Origin: JBNJEL01 sp051745835
GTDB taxonomy: Bacteria > Bacillota > Halanaerobiia > Halobacteroidales > Acetohalobiaceae
Length of the DNA: 30,915 bases
NCBI GenBank assembly: GCA_051745835.1
Contig: JBNJEL010000008.1
Coordinates: forward strand, 1-30,915
Direction: 5' to 3'
Made by a program: the position numbers and the translations under genes
Notes under the pieces: generated by a model
Seen by the model: the letters and a program-made list of their open reading frames with translations, nothing else
What the model was told of the DNA's origin: nothing
Databases searched by the model: none
Part shown: positions 8,014-14,434 of the stretch, one piece after another
How positions within the stretch are numbered: position 1 is the first letter of the stretch
Layout of the letters: each line of letters starts with the position of its first letter

Positions 8014-9450
8014 CTAGTCAATCTTAATTAGTCCTACTAATTCTTGGCTGCGGTTAATAACTGGAAGTTTGGCTTGCTGACTCTGTTTTAGTAAATTATT
8101 TATCTGTTTAAGATTATCGTCTTCATAAGCTAGTTGTAGCTCTTCTTTAGTGGTCATAAGCTCTTCGGCAACTGGTTCTTGCTTATTGGTAGTTAATGGA
8201 CTATCGGGATAGAACTCAGCAGTAAAGAGGCGATAGGAGTAGATTGTCTCTGAACTAATTGACTGACTAATGACTGTGCTGAGAATACAGGTGATTAAGA
8301 GGGGTAATATTATCTGATAATCTCTTGTCAATTCAAAGAGTAAGAAGATAGCTGTCAGTGGCGCCTGCATAGTGCTAGCTAATAGAGCTGCCATACCGAC
8401 TAAAGCATAAGTACCCGGAGTACTAGTAAGTGCAGGGTAGAATTGATTAAGAATAATTCCTAGGCTGCTACCTAATGCAGCTCCGATAAATAGAGTCGGT
8501 GTAAAGATTCCACCAATCTGTCCCGAGCCTAAAGTAACTGCTGTAGCTAATAATTTAAGGATAATTAATCCAGCTACAGTAGATAGAAGCAAGCGATTAT
8601 GGAGTATCTGTTCAATCTCTGTCGTACCTAGTCCTTTAATTAGAGGCGTGATGAGACTGATTAATCCTACTATTGCTCCGCTGAGCATCGGTTTGACATA
8701 GGCTGGTAGTTGCCAGTGATAAAAGATAGCACCTAACTTAGATAGTGCGATGATAAATAGGCGGCTAATTAGTGCACTCATAATTCCTAAGATGATATAG
8801 AAGAAGTATTCGTGATTATTGATAATGTTGTAGTTAGTGACTAAGAAGAAAGGATCACTACCTTTTAGAAGTTCGCCAATAGTAGTGCCGCAGATAGTAG
8901 AAATAATGATTAAAGTTAGAGTATTAAGATCGAATTCTTTAAGAACTACCTCTAGGGCAAAGAAGATACCAGCTAAAGGAGCATTAAATAAGGCAGCAAT
9001 ACCTGCTGAGATGCCGCAGGTTGCTAAAAGTCTATGAATAGATTGAGGTAGTGAGTTTAGAGAACTAATTAATGTACCGGTATTAGCTCCTAAAGCAATA
9101 ATAGGGCCCGTAGCACCGACAGAATTTCCAGAAGCAATAGAGATAGCAGTGCTTAAAGCTTTAATAAAAGTATTTTCTGTCTGGTCTGTTTGTTGGTCAT
9201 TAGTTAGATCTTCGATTAATTTTGGTGCGCCGAAGTTCTGTAACTGTGGCGCAAGGTGATAGATTAAGACTCCCCCAATTAATCCTCCTATCGCCGGAGC
9301 AAAGATAGATAAGTTAAATTGAGCAAATAGGTGGCTTATTAGGGTGATAAATTCTCGATATATTACTGTCAGTAAGCCTGAGATAGTACCGATTATGATT
9401 GTAATGCTGGTTAACGAGATAATCTCTGTTAAACTGTTATTTCTTTTCAT
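8014..9450 (-). CDS. CLC-family chloride channel, truncated at an amber stop after one CBS domain
   Basis: This is a 478-residue CLC-family anion transport protein with many membrane helices. Family landmarks are F-N-A-P-L-A-G-I (about 155-162) and G-S-G-Q-I-G-G-I-F-T-P. The tail is a CBS domain (from about 425) ending in L-V-G-L-I-K-I-D just before TAG. Two family positions are changed. The gating glutamate of G-R-E-G-P is threonine (G-A-T-G-P, T114), and the internal proton glutamate of the E-E pair is valine (E167-V168). The selectivity motif G-S-G-I-P reads N-F-G-A-P. By analogy with characterised CLCs this points to a passive chloride channel rather than a proton/chloride exchanger. ATG 9450 has an AGGTGAT site and its own SigA promoter. 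The frame continues past the stop into a second CBS domain. Confidence 0.9.
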   Translation of the reverse strand: MKRNNSLTEIISLTSITIIIGTISGLLTVIYREFITLISHLFAQFNLSIFAPAIGGLIGGVLIYHLAPQLQNFGAPKLIEDLTNDQQTDQTENTFIKALSTAISIASGNSVGATGPIIALGANTGTLISSLNSLPQSIHRLLATCGISAGIAALFNAPLAGIFFALEVVLKEFDLNTLTLIIISTICGTTIGELLKGSDPFFLVTNYNIINNHEYFFYIILGIMSALISRLFIIALSKLGAIFYHWQLPAYVKPMLSGAIVGLISLITPLIKGLGTTEIEQILHNRLLLSTVAGLIILKLLATAVTLGSGQIGGIFTPTLFIGAALGSSLGIILNQFYPALTSTPGTYALVGMAALLASTMQAPLTAIFLLFELTRDYQIILPLLITCILSTVISQSISSETIYSYRLFTAEFYPDSPLTTNKQEPVAEELMTTKEELQLAYEDDNLKQINNLLKQSQQAKLPVINRSQELVGLIKID

Positions 9451-9473
9451 CTTATCACCTACTTTACCCCTTA

Positions 9474-9502
9474 ATTATAACAGATATTAGTTATCTAGAC
9501 AA
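9474..9502 (-). promoter_or_regulatory. SigA-type promoter of the CLC gene
   Basis: On the minus strand, TTGTCT (9502-9497), a 17-bp spacer and a perfect TATAAT (9479-9474) lie about 25 bases before the CLC start. Confidence 0.75.
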
Positions 9503-9511
9503 GATTGAGAT

Positions 9512-9543
9512 TTAATGAAAGAACCTGCAAGAATCTGCAGGTT
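9512..9543 (-). terminator. Terminator of the 80-codon hypothetical gene
   Basis: An 8-bp perfect stem (AACCTGCA with TGCAGGTT, 9522-9529 and 9536-9543) has a 6-base loop and is followed on the minus strand by CTTTCATT. One arm overlaps the stop codon of the gene. Confidence 0.65.
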
Positions 9544-9784
9544 AGATACGACGATTCTCTTCTACTTGAGCATCTAATAACTCATGATCAATTGTACTAA
9601 AATCGCCCTCCATACTGATCATTCCTTCATCTTCTAAAATCTGTACTACTTCAGACCAGCTATCGCGTTGATTTTCTGGTAGTTGGAGAATGAATTGATT
9701 AATTTCTTCGATCGGCACTTCATTCCTGACTTTCATACCTCCAAATTTCATATACTGTTCTATCTGTTTAAAGATAATTATCAC
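9542..9784 (-). CDS. Small acidic hypothetical protein
   Basis: I do not recognise this protein of up to 80 residues. It is acidic and probably helical, with a middle section (L-P-E-N-Q-R-D-S-W-S-E-V-V-Q-I-L-E-D-E-G-M-I) that looks like a small folded domain. No Cys cluster, signal peptide or membrane segment is seen. The start is uncertain. A GTG at 9784 overlaps the AAGGAG motif itself, while ATG 9751 has no good site and ATG 9736 has GGAGG only one base away. A terminator immediately downstream and correct codon use support a real gene. It is oriented like the CLC gene but separated from it by that terminator and the CLC promoter. Confidence 0.6.
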   Translation of the reverse strand: MIIIFKQIEQYMKFGGMKVRNEVPIEEINQFILQLPENQRDSWSEVVQILEDEGMISMEGDFSTIDHELLDAQVEENRRI

Positions 9785-9962
9785 TCCTTAATTTGTCACT
9801 TATTAAGTAGTATTACGATTTCAGTTTATTTAATGACTGGAAAGTTATAGCTTACTTAGACAGATTATAATTTAGTTAAATTAGATTGAAAAGAAGGATT
9901 TATTACTTTTATGTACAATAATTGTTAATAAATGTAATAAAAATTTTGAGGAGGTTGGTAAG

Positions 9963-10544
9963 ATGTCTACAGACAAATATAGAGTCAGTGTTGAAGAAGC
10001 GGCAGAGCGTTTAGGGGTGTCAAAGCGGACTGTTTATCGTAGATTAAATGATAATCTGTTAGATGGGATGAAAAAGAGGACAAGCCATGGAGATAAATGG
10101 TTTATCTCCGAAGATGAGTTTAGTGATCAAGCTGAAGTGATTAAGGAGGTAATTGAGACCGAGCGTAAGATGAATGTAGCTGAGCTTAAAGAAGAGTTGA
10201 AGAATACTTTCTTAGAGGTGCAACAAGAGATGATAGAAGAAGTATTAGATCAGCAGCGCCAAGCAATTACTGAAGATATTAAGGAGGAGCTTAAGAAAGA
10301 AGGAGAGCGGTTAGACAGTACTGTCAGTCGTGAGTTAGATAAGTTTCAGTCTACATTTGAAGAGACTGCTGCTTCTATTCCTCAGACTATTAAGAATGAA
10401 CAGCAAGAGCATCGCGAGTGGATTAATCAGCGCGATCGAAAGTTAATGCGTAATATTCGTCGTATGCAGCGTAAAGATAAATATGAACAAGAACAGAAAG
10501 AGAGAGCAAGTTTAATACATAAATTAGCTAATATTTTCAAATAA
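9963..10544 (+). CDS. Helix-turn-helix protein with a long coiled coil
   Basis: The 193-residue protein starts with an excisionase/MerR-like winged helix-turn-helix: V-S-V-E-E-A-A-E-R-L-G-V-S-K-R-T-V-Y-R-R-L (about 9-29), then a wing region ending K-W-F-I-S-E-D-E-F. About 130 highly charged, Glu/Lys/Gln-rich residues follow that read as coiled coil. The end is basic. No catalytic motif is visible. The architecture resembles DNA-binding/coiled-coil proteins such as RacA, which anchors chromosomes at the pole during sporulation in Bacillus, and also prophage HTH proteins. The downstream sporulation-type genes favour the first, but no direct similarity is claimed. GAGGAGG lies seven bases before ATG. 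A strong terminator makes it a single-gene unit. Confidence 0.75.
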   Translation: MSTDKYRVSVEEAAERLGVSKRTVYRRLNDNLLDGMKKRTSHGDKWFISEDEFSDQAEVIKEVIETERKMNVAELKEELKNTFLEVQQEMIEEVLDQQRQAITEDIKEELKKEGERLDSTVSRELDKFQSTFEETAASIPQTIKNEQQEHREWINQRDRKLMRNIRRMQRKDKYEQEQKERASLIHKLANIFK

Positions 10545-10609
10545 ATTGCTGCTACCTTACAATTATCCTCTAATTCTTGAATAGTAATTATATTGTATAG
10601 TGTTTAATT

Positions 10610-10637
10610 AAAACAGTCTTTAATGACTGTTTTTTTA
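10610..10637 (+). terminator. Rho-independent terminator after the HTH/coiled-coil gene
   Basis: A stem AACAGTC (10612-10618) pairs with GACTGTT (10625-10631) across a 6-base loop and runs into a tract of seven T. Confidence 0.85.
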
Positions 10638-10697
10638 TTATGAAATAATTTTTTAGTTATTTATTTTCTAACCAGAATTATAGCGATTAGATTATAC

Positions 10698-10724
10698 ACA
10701 GAATTAAATCCACTGCATAGTATA
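10698..10724 (+). promoter_or_regulatory. Possible sporulation (SigK-like) promoter of the 218-residue protein gene
   Basis: AC at 10698-10699, a 16-bp spacer and CATAGTATA (10716-10724) fit the Bacillus SigK pattern AC-N16/17-CATANNNTA. The motif is short, so chance occurrence is possible. It lies 52 bases before the start codon. Confidence 0.4.
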
Positions 10725-10776
10725 GTAATGTAGTACAGTGAGCTTAAATTAAAATTTTAAATAAAGGGGGGAGATT

Positions 10777-11433
10777 ATGGCTAGGAGAAGAAGACCACCT
10801 GCAGAAGAGAACACTCAAGGAAAGACTGCAAAGTCCAAACGCGAATCTAAGGAAGTTAAAACAACAGATAAGTGTCAGTCAGAAGAGATAGTTAATAACG
10901 ATAACAAAGAGAAGAAAGCTACTACGCAGCAGGTAACAGAGAATGATTCTCAAGCACAGTTGCAGCGTAGAGTTAGTCCTAATTCTAAACACAACAAGCA
11001 AGATAGTCCAGTGGAATTAGTAAGATCTAAATTAAATGGAGTTGTATCAGACTTAAGGTCGTTTACTAATGATATAGACCAGATAGTTAATTTAGTTAAT
11101 ACAATTGAGCAGATTGGGCCGTTAGTGCAGAACTTAAGCAAGTTACAAAGTGAGGTAAAACAGCAGTCGCCTCAAGAGCAGAGTAAGGAGCAAGATTTAG
11201 ACTTACAGCAGGTATTAGCTAAGTCTGATCTAAATGTAGCTGACTTACTATCTGATTCTGATGTGGATATAGAAGATCTGTTAAGCTCTGTATCTCAGCA
11301 GTCTACAACTGAGCGTACCAAACAAGTTGATAAGTCAACAGAGCAGTCAGAATCAGATTCAGGATTAAATAATCTTGATAAATCAGAGCTAGGAGATCTA
11401 CTCACAAAGTTACTTAATGAAAAATTAAGCTAA
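10777..11433 (+). CDS. Hypothetical low-complexity protein at the head of the sporulation-type island
   Basis: This 218-residue protein matches no family I know. The first ~85 residues are charged and probably disordered, beginning with a basic patch A-R-R-R-R-P-P and rich in Lys, Glu, Gln and Asn. Residues about 85-130 form a predicted amphipathic helix region (L-V-R-S-K-L-N-G-V-V-S-D-L and I-V-N-L-V-N-T-I-E-Q-I-G-P-L). The last part is acidic with repeated D-L-L-S and E-D-L-L-S motifs and ends L-L-T-K-L-L-N-E-K-L-S. There is no signal peptide and no cysteine other than one near residue 40. The ATG has a strong G-rich site (AAAGGGGGGAG). Upstream lies a possible sporulation promoter, and downstream a long terminator shared with the convergent subtilase. 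Confidence 0.75.
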   Translation: MARRRRPPAEENTQGKTAKSKRESKEVKTTDKCQSEEIVNNDNKEKKATTQQVTENDSQAQLQRRVSPNSKHNKQDSPVELVRSKLNGVVSDLRSFTNDIDQIVNLVNTIEQIGPLVQNLSKLQSEVKQQSPQEQSKEQDLDLQQVLAKSDLNVADLLSDSDVDIEDLLSSVSQQSTTERTKQVDKSTEQSESDSGLNNLDKSELGDLLTKLLNEKLS

Positions 11434-11443
11434 TAACTATAAG

Positions 11444-11473
11444 TTAGCGGTAAGGCAAATGCCTTACCGCTAA
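11444..11473. terminator. Bidirectional hairpin terminator between convergent genes
   Basis: A perfect 13-bp inverted repeat (TTAGCGGTAAGGC, 11444-11456, with 11461-11473) has a 4-base loop. It lies between the convergent stops at 11433 and 11482. The T tracts are weak on both strands. Confidence 0.7.
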
Positions 11474-11481
11474 AGTAATTA

Positions 11482-12804
11482 TTAAGCTCTTCTTCGTTTG
11501 GCTAGTTTGATTGAATTAACAGCATTGACTAATCCGGCACCTTGTTTTTCGGCTGCTACAGATTGGAGAGGTTTTGCTCCGGCTAATAAGAGTCTTTTAA
11601 TTTGCTGGGGTGTGATTTGATCGAACATACTTAGCAATAAAGCAGTTACTCCGCTAACGTGTGGGGCTGCCATTGAAGTACCATCTAACTCTTTGAATTG
11701 ATTATCTTTCCAGGTTGATTCGATATTGACTCCGGGAGCTACCAAGTCCAATCCTGAACCATAATTACTAAACTCTGCTAATTGATTCTCTTTATCAACT
11801 GCTCCAACAGAGATAACTTCTGGGTAGCGAGCTGGAAATTGTAGAGGTGTAGTTCCATCATTGCCGGCTGCTGCTATCATAATAATTCCTGCTTCATTGG
11901 CTTTAGTGATAGCTTCTTTGAGAGTCTGATTATCCTCTTTTACGCCAAAGCTCATATTTAAAATTTGGATCTCTTGTTCAATACTCCAGTAAATTCCTTC
12001 AATTAGCGAGGATATTCTAGCCGTACCATTCTGGTTAAAGGTTTTAATCGGATATAGCTCAATCTCTGGTGCTACACCTAAGATGCCGATACCATTTCTG
12101 CGAGCGCTAATAATGCCTGATACATGAGTTCCGTGACCATGAGGGTCATTCGGTAACTGATTAGGATTGATTATATTCTTTCCTTCCTGCACTGGAATTA
12201 GGTCATAGTGAGTAAGATCAATACCAGTGTCGACGACTCCTATCTTAATCTTATTTAAGTTAGACCAGCCTGCTGTACCTTGCACACTCTTAACACCCCA
12301 TGGTACTTGATCTTGGCAGGGATGCTCATCACACCTTTTCTTATTAGAATTATTAATTTCTAAAATTAGATCTTCATCTACTCGCTTAACTCCTGAAGTA
12401 GAATTAACTTCATTAATGTGAGGTTCATCATTTAGTTGACAGACATAGCCATTGACTAAAGGTAACTGCTTAATTATTTGTCCACCTCGATTAGAAATTC
12501 TAGCTTTTAATTCATCTTCGTTTAGCTGACCATCACAGATTACTATATGTTGAGAGAAGTTATCTTCATTTTCACTGGCAGTTAGATTATCCTCCGGAGA
12601 TTGAGATTTTGGTTGGGCTTTATTTCGGTGTTGAGGGTTATTTCCAGTTTCTATCTTAGAATTTTTCTCTTGTGCTTGAGGGCAAGAATAAGAGTGAGAT
12701 TGGTGATGACTGGATGTGTTAATTGGTGTTAGCTGATCTATGATTAATATAGTAATAACAAGTTCTAGAATATGAGTTTTATTTGAGTCTTTACTCATTT
12801 CCAT
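11482..12804 (-). CDS. Subtilisin-like serine protease (peptidase S8) with an unusual N-terminal hydrophobic block
   Basis: This is a 440-residue subtilase. The catalytic triad is visible: D192 (V-V-D-T-G-I-D), H224 (G-H-G-T-H-V-S-G) and S377 (G-T-S-M-A-A-P-H-V), with the oxyanion Asn315 (A-A-A-G-N-D-G). Residues about 86-150 look like an I9 inhibitor-type propeptide. Between the N-terminus and the propeptide is a ~55-residue disordered, Gln/Asn/Ser-rich linker. The first 25 residues hold I-L-E-L-V-I-T-I-L-I-I-D-Q-L, which aligns without gaps to the block shared by the small proteins at 13-14.7 kb. It does not look like a classical signal peptide, having acidic residues inside and no cleavage motif. 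Start: ATG 12804 is four bases and ATG 12798 ten bases from GGAGG, so either is possible. The gene is divergent from the 149-residue protein. A role in spore-coat processing is inference from context. Confidence 0.93.
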   Translation of the reverse strand: MEMSKDSNKTHILELVITILIIDQLTPINTSSHHQSHSYSCPQAQEKNSKIETGNNPQHRNKAQPKSQSPEDNLTASENEDNFSQHIVICDGQLNEDELKARISNRGGQIIKQLPLVNGYVCQLNDEPHINEVNSTSGVKRVDEDLILEINNSNKKRCDEHPCQDQVPWGVKSVQGTAGWSNLNKIKIGVVDTGIDLTHYDLIPVQEGKNIINPNQLPNDPHGHGTHVSGIISARRNGIGILGVAPEIELYPIKTFNQNGTARISSLIEGIYWSIEQEIQILNMSFGVKEDNQTLKEAITKANEAGIIMIAAAGNDGTTPLQFPARYPEVISVGAVDKENQLAEFSNYGSGLDLVAPGVNIESTWKDNQFKELDGTSMAAPHVSGVTALLLSMFDQITPQQIKRLLLAGAKPLQSVAAEKQGAGLVNAVNSIKLAKRRRA

Positions 12805-12834
12805 TACACCTCCTTCTTATAATTATTATCGTTA

Positions 12835-12843
12835 TATAGTATG
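12835..12843 (-). promoter_or_regulatory. CATACTATA box, possible sporulation -10 element of the subtilase gene
   Basis: On the minus strand CATACTATA fits the -10 pattern CATANNNTA used by SigK and is close to the SigG -10. It sits 30-40 bases before the subtilase start. The -35 dinucleotide AC is missing at the expected distance, so support is weak. Confidence 0.3.
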
Positions 12844-12947
12844 TAATCAGTTCTGATATTGGGAACTAATTCTTATGATTAATAAGAGCTAAGCGGCTTA
12901 CATATTATTTTAGTAGCAGATTAAATCCAAGAAGGAGTGATAATAAA

Positions 12948-13397
12948 ATGGAGCTAGATAATTTTAAGCGATCTAATTCTAAGGTGAAGATTAAAGGGAC
13001 GCACTTTCAAAGAAATAAAGATAAGTTACAAGAAGAGTTAACGACTAATCAGGAGAGTATTTATGGAAGTAGTGAACTTAATGTGGAGAGTTTGGAATCA
13101 AGTAAGGAAACTAAATTATTTGAGTTTGATCCTAGCGAGGATAGTGATAATAGTCTTGTTTTTGAGCCACAAATTCAGGAAGTAGCGATTATGGATAACT
13201 GTTCTCAACTTAAGAGTAATTTAGAAGCGGTGGCGTTACAGACAGAATCGGTGGCTAATGGTTTAGACGAAGTAGTTGAAGAAGTACAAGCTACAGAAGA
13301 GACTCAAATAGAAGATACAGATAGCGTCTTACTCAATAAGATTATTATTATCTTTATTCTTAAGATCTTAATTGAAAAATTACCACTAGAGGATTAA
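12948..13397 (+). CDS. Hypothetical acidic protein with a C-terminal hydrophobic block
   Basis: This unrecognised protein has 149 residues. The first ~35 are basic and hydrophilic, and the middle is strongly acidic and probably disordered (many Glu, Asp, Ser, Gln). Residues about 85-115 may be helical. The C-terminus carries L-L-N-K-I-I-I-I-F-I-L-K-I-L (128-141), followed by only eight residues. That block aligns with those of the neighbouring small proteins and of the subtilase N-terminus. The start ATG has AAGGAGTG nine bases upstream. It is divergent from the subtilase across a 143-bp region, which suggests shared control. No known domain is seen; a structural, surface-associated or spore role is inference. 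Confidence 0.75.
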   Translation: MELDNFKRSNSKVKIKGTHFQRNKDKLQEELTTNQESIYGSSELNVESLESSKETKLFEFDPSEDSDNSLVFEPQIQEVAIMDNCSQLKSNLEAVALQTESVANGLDEVVEEVQATEETQIEDTDSVLLNKIIIIFILKILIEKLPLED

Positions 13398-13411
13398 ATT
13401 ATTATTTTTTC

Positions 13412-13472
13412 TCACACTTTAGTTAGTAATTCATATGATGAAGTAAGAATGATGCTAGGTACTTAAGTGTGA
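13412..13472. repeat. Inverted repeat TCACACTT.../...AAGTGTGA around a promoter-like motif
   Basis: Arms of 12 bases (13412-13423 and 13461-13472, one mismatch) flank about 37 bases that include CATATGATG at 13432-13440. A direct copy of TCACACTT recurs at 14218-14225 and AGTGTGA at 14390-14396. It may be a regulator site or an RNA hairpin; the function is unknown. Confidence 0.45.
13414..13440 (+). promoter_or_regulatory. Possible sporulation (SigK-like) promoter of the 83-residue protein gene
   Basis: AC at 13414-13415, a 16-bp spacer and CATATGATG (13432-13440) match AC-N16/17-CATANNNTA except for the last base. The whole block resembles the one upstream of the 34-residue peptide at 14218-14247 (TCACACTT ... 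GTAGT or TTAGT ... CATATGAT). Confidence 0.45.
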
Positions 13473-13485
13473 AAGGGGGGATAGC

Positions 13486-13737
13486 ATGACAGAAGATACC
13501 TCTCAAGAACAGAGTAGAGAATCAGAAGAACAAGATGTAGGGTCTGAAGTAACGGAGCTTAAAGAGAGAGTAGCAGATGAGTCGCCGGAAGAAGCGGTAG
13601 TTGAAGATAGTGCAGCTATGCAGTCTACTAGCAATAACAGGCTGGGAAGTATGCTAGATTCTAATGGGATTATTGAGTTAATTTTGGTAGTCTTTATTTT
13701 GAAGTTTTTATTTGATGATGGTTCACTATTAGGCTAG
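13486..13737 (+). CDS. Hypothetical acidic small protein with a C-terminal IELI-type hydrophobic block
   Basis: This 83-residue protein is of unknown family. Residues 1-58 are extremely acidic and polar (Glu, Ser, Asp, Gln) and probably unstructured. Residues 62-75, I-I-E-L-I-L-V-V-F-I-L-K-F-L, form the hydrophobic block shared with neighbours, and F-D-D-G-S-L-L-G ends the chain. The layout mirrors that of the 149-residue protein just upstream: a variable acidic body and a conserved hydrophobic C-terminal segment. The ATG has a very G-rich site (AAAGGGGGGATAGC). The next gene follows after 34 bases with its own strong ribosome binding site, probably in the same transcript. Confidence 0.75.
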   Translation: MTEDTSQEQSRESEEQDVGSEVTELKERVADESPEEAVVEDSAAMQSTSNNRLGSMLDSNGIIELILVVFILKFLFDDGSLLG

Positions 13738-13771
13738 TGGGTACTTAATTCTAATTGAAGGAGGCGGCTGT

Positions 13772-13966
13772 ATGAGTGATGATAATTCTTTAGAAGAGAT
13801 TAAATCGTTGATCAATAATTTTGAAAAATTTCTTTCAGATGATAATAGTAAGGTGATTAATCAAATCTTTAATGAGATCGATAATTCAGCTAGTGATCAA
13901 CAGCGATTAGAGGAGTTGATTTCTCGCTTGGCTGGTCAGAATAATATTGATCTATCAGATTTATAA
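13772..13966 (+). CDS. Small acidic helical protein of unknown function
   Basis: This 64-residue acidic protein is predicted almost entirely helical (L-E-E-I-K-S-L-I-N-N-F-E-K-F-L and Q-Q-R-L-E-E-L-I-S-R-L). Unlike its neighbours it lacks the long hydrophobic block and has no Cys. GAAGGAGGCGG lies close before ATG. It is 34 bases downstream of the 83-residue protein gene and is followed by a strong terminator, so it is the last gene of a short operon. I do not recognise the family. Confidence 0.7.
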   Translation: MSDDNSLEEIKSLINNFEKFLSDDNSKVINQIFNEIDNSASDQQRLEELISRLAGQNNIDLSDL

Positions 13967-14002
13967 TTAGTGGGTAATAAACAGGTATTAATTTGATATA
14001 GC

Positions 14003-14040
14003 AGTTAGGGATTTTTATTAAGCCCCTAACTCTTTTTTTA
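14003..14040 (+). terminator. Rho-independent terminator after the 64-residue protein gene
   Basis: An 8-bp stem, AGTTAGGG (14003-14010) with CCCTAACT (14024-14031), spans a 13-base loop and runs into CTTTTTTTA. Confidence 0.85.
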
Positions 14041-14071
14041 TATTCATTATTCTTAAAGGAGGGACGGGTTG

Positions 14072-14200
14072 ATGGGGTTACTTAAGGAATTTGATGGTGA
14101 TAAGTTAATTGATTTACTAGTAATTTTTTTAGTGCTCTTAATTTTATCTAATAACTGTAATCAGGGGCGTTTTGGCGGACTCTTTGCGACAGAAGTATGA
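14072..14200 (+). CDS. 42-residue hydrophobic peptide of the IELI-block family (peptide A)
   Basis: An ATG with AAAGGAGGG nine bases upstream opens a 42-codon frame ending in TGA. Residues 12-25, L-I-D-L-L-V-I-F-L-V-L-L-I-L, form the hydrophobic block with Asp in the place of the usual Glu. They are followed by a polar turn with one Cys and a Gly/Phe tail (R-F-G-G-L-F). The strong ribosome binding site, the position in a row of similar frames and the shared block make it very likely real, although it is short. Function is unknown; a membrane- or spore-associated peptide is plausible. Confidence 0.7.
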   Translation: MGLLKEFDGDKLIDLLVIFLVLLILSNNCNQGRFGGLFATEV

Positions 14201-14219
14201 TTTTTTAAGAAAATTTATC

Positions 14220-14247
14220 ACACTTAAGGTAGTATTGACATATGATA
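14220..14247 (+). promoter_or_regulatory. Possible sporulation (SigK-like) promoter of peptide B
   Basis: AC at 14220-14221, a 17-bp spacer and CATATGATA (14239-14247) match AC-N16/17-CATANNNTA fully. A TTGACA at 14235-14240 overlaps it, but no SigA -10 lies at the right distance. It is 26 bases before the start codon. Confidence 0.45.
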
Positions 14248-14273
14248 TGGTAGATTAAGAAAGGAGGGAGCAT

Positions 14274-14378
14274 ATGTCTAGTAGATTCTTTAACAACAGT
14301 AGCGCAATAGAGTTAATTATAGTTATTCTAATCTTACAGGAAGTAGGTGAGAGAGTGTTCTGTGGTTGGGATTTCTAG
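14274..14378 (+). CDS. 34-residue peptide of the IELI-block family (peptide B)
   Basis: An ATG preceded by AAAGGAGGGAGC encodes 34 residues ending in TAG. The block A-I-E-L-I-I-V-I-L-I-L-Q-E-V occupies residues 11-24 between a short Ser/Asn-rich head and a polar tail with one Cys and Trp. The ribosome binding site is excellent and a sporulation-like promoter sits just upstream. The start and length are well supported by the alignment with its neighbours. No known family is recognised. Type I toxins are similar in size and hydrophobicity but usually have a longer membrane span and an antisense RNA, and I cannot show one here. Confidence 0.72.
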   Translation: MSSRFFNNSSAIELIIVILILQEVGERVFCGWDF

Positions 14379-14434
14379 TTTTTACATAGAGTGTGAAGTG
14401 GAATGGTGATTAAGGTTGGAAAGGAGGTTAGAGT

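Noticed and set aside
7795..8016. Pyrrolysine as the default reading of TAG in this genome
   Set aside because: TAG terminates about a third of the genes in the window, often with terminators or new ribosome binding sites right after it, so general reassignment is not supported; only a special case at the CLC gene is kept.
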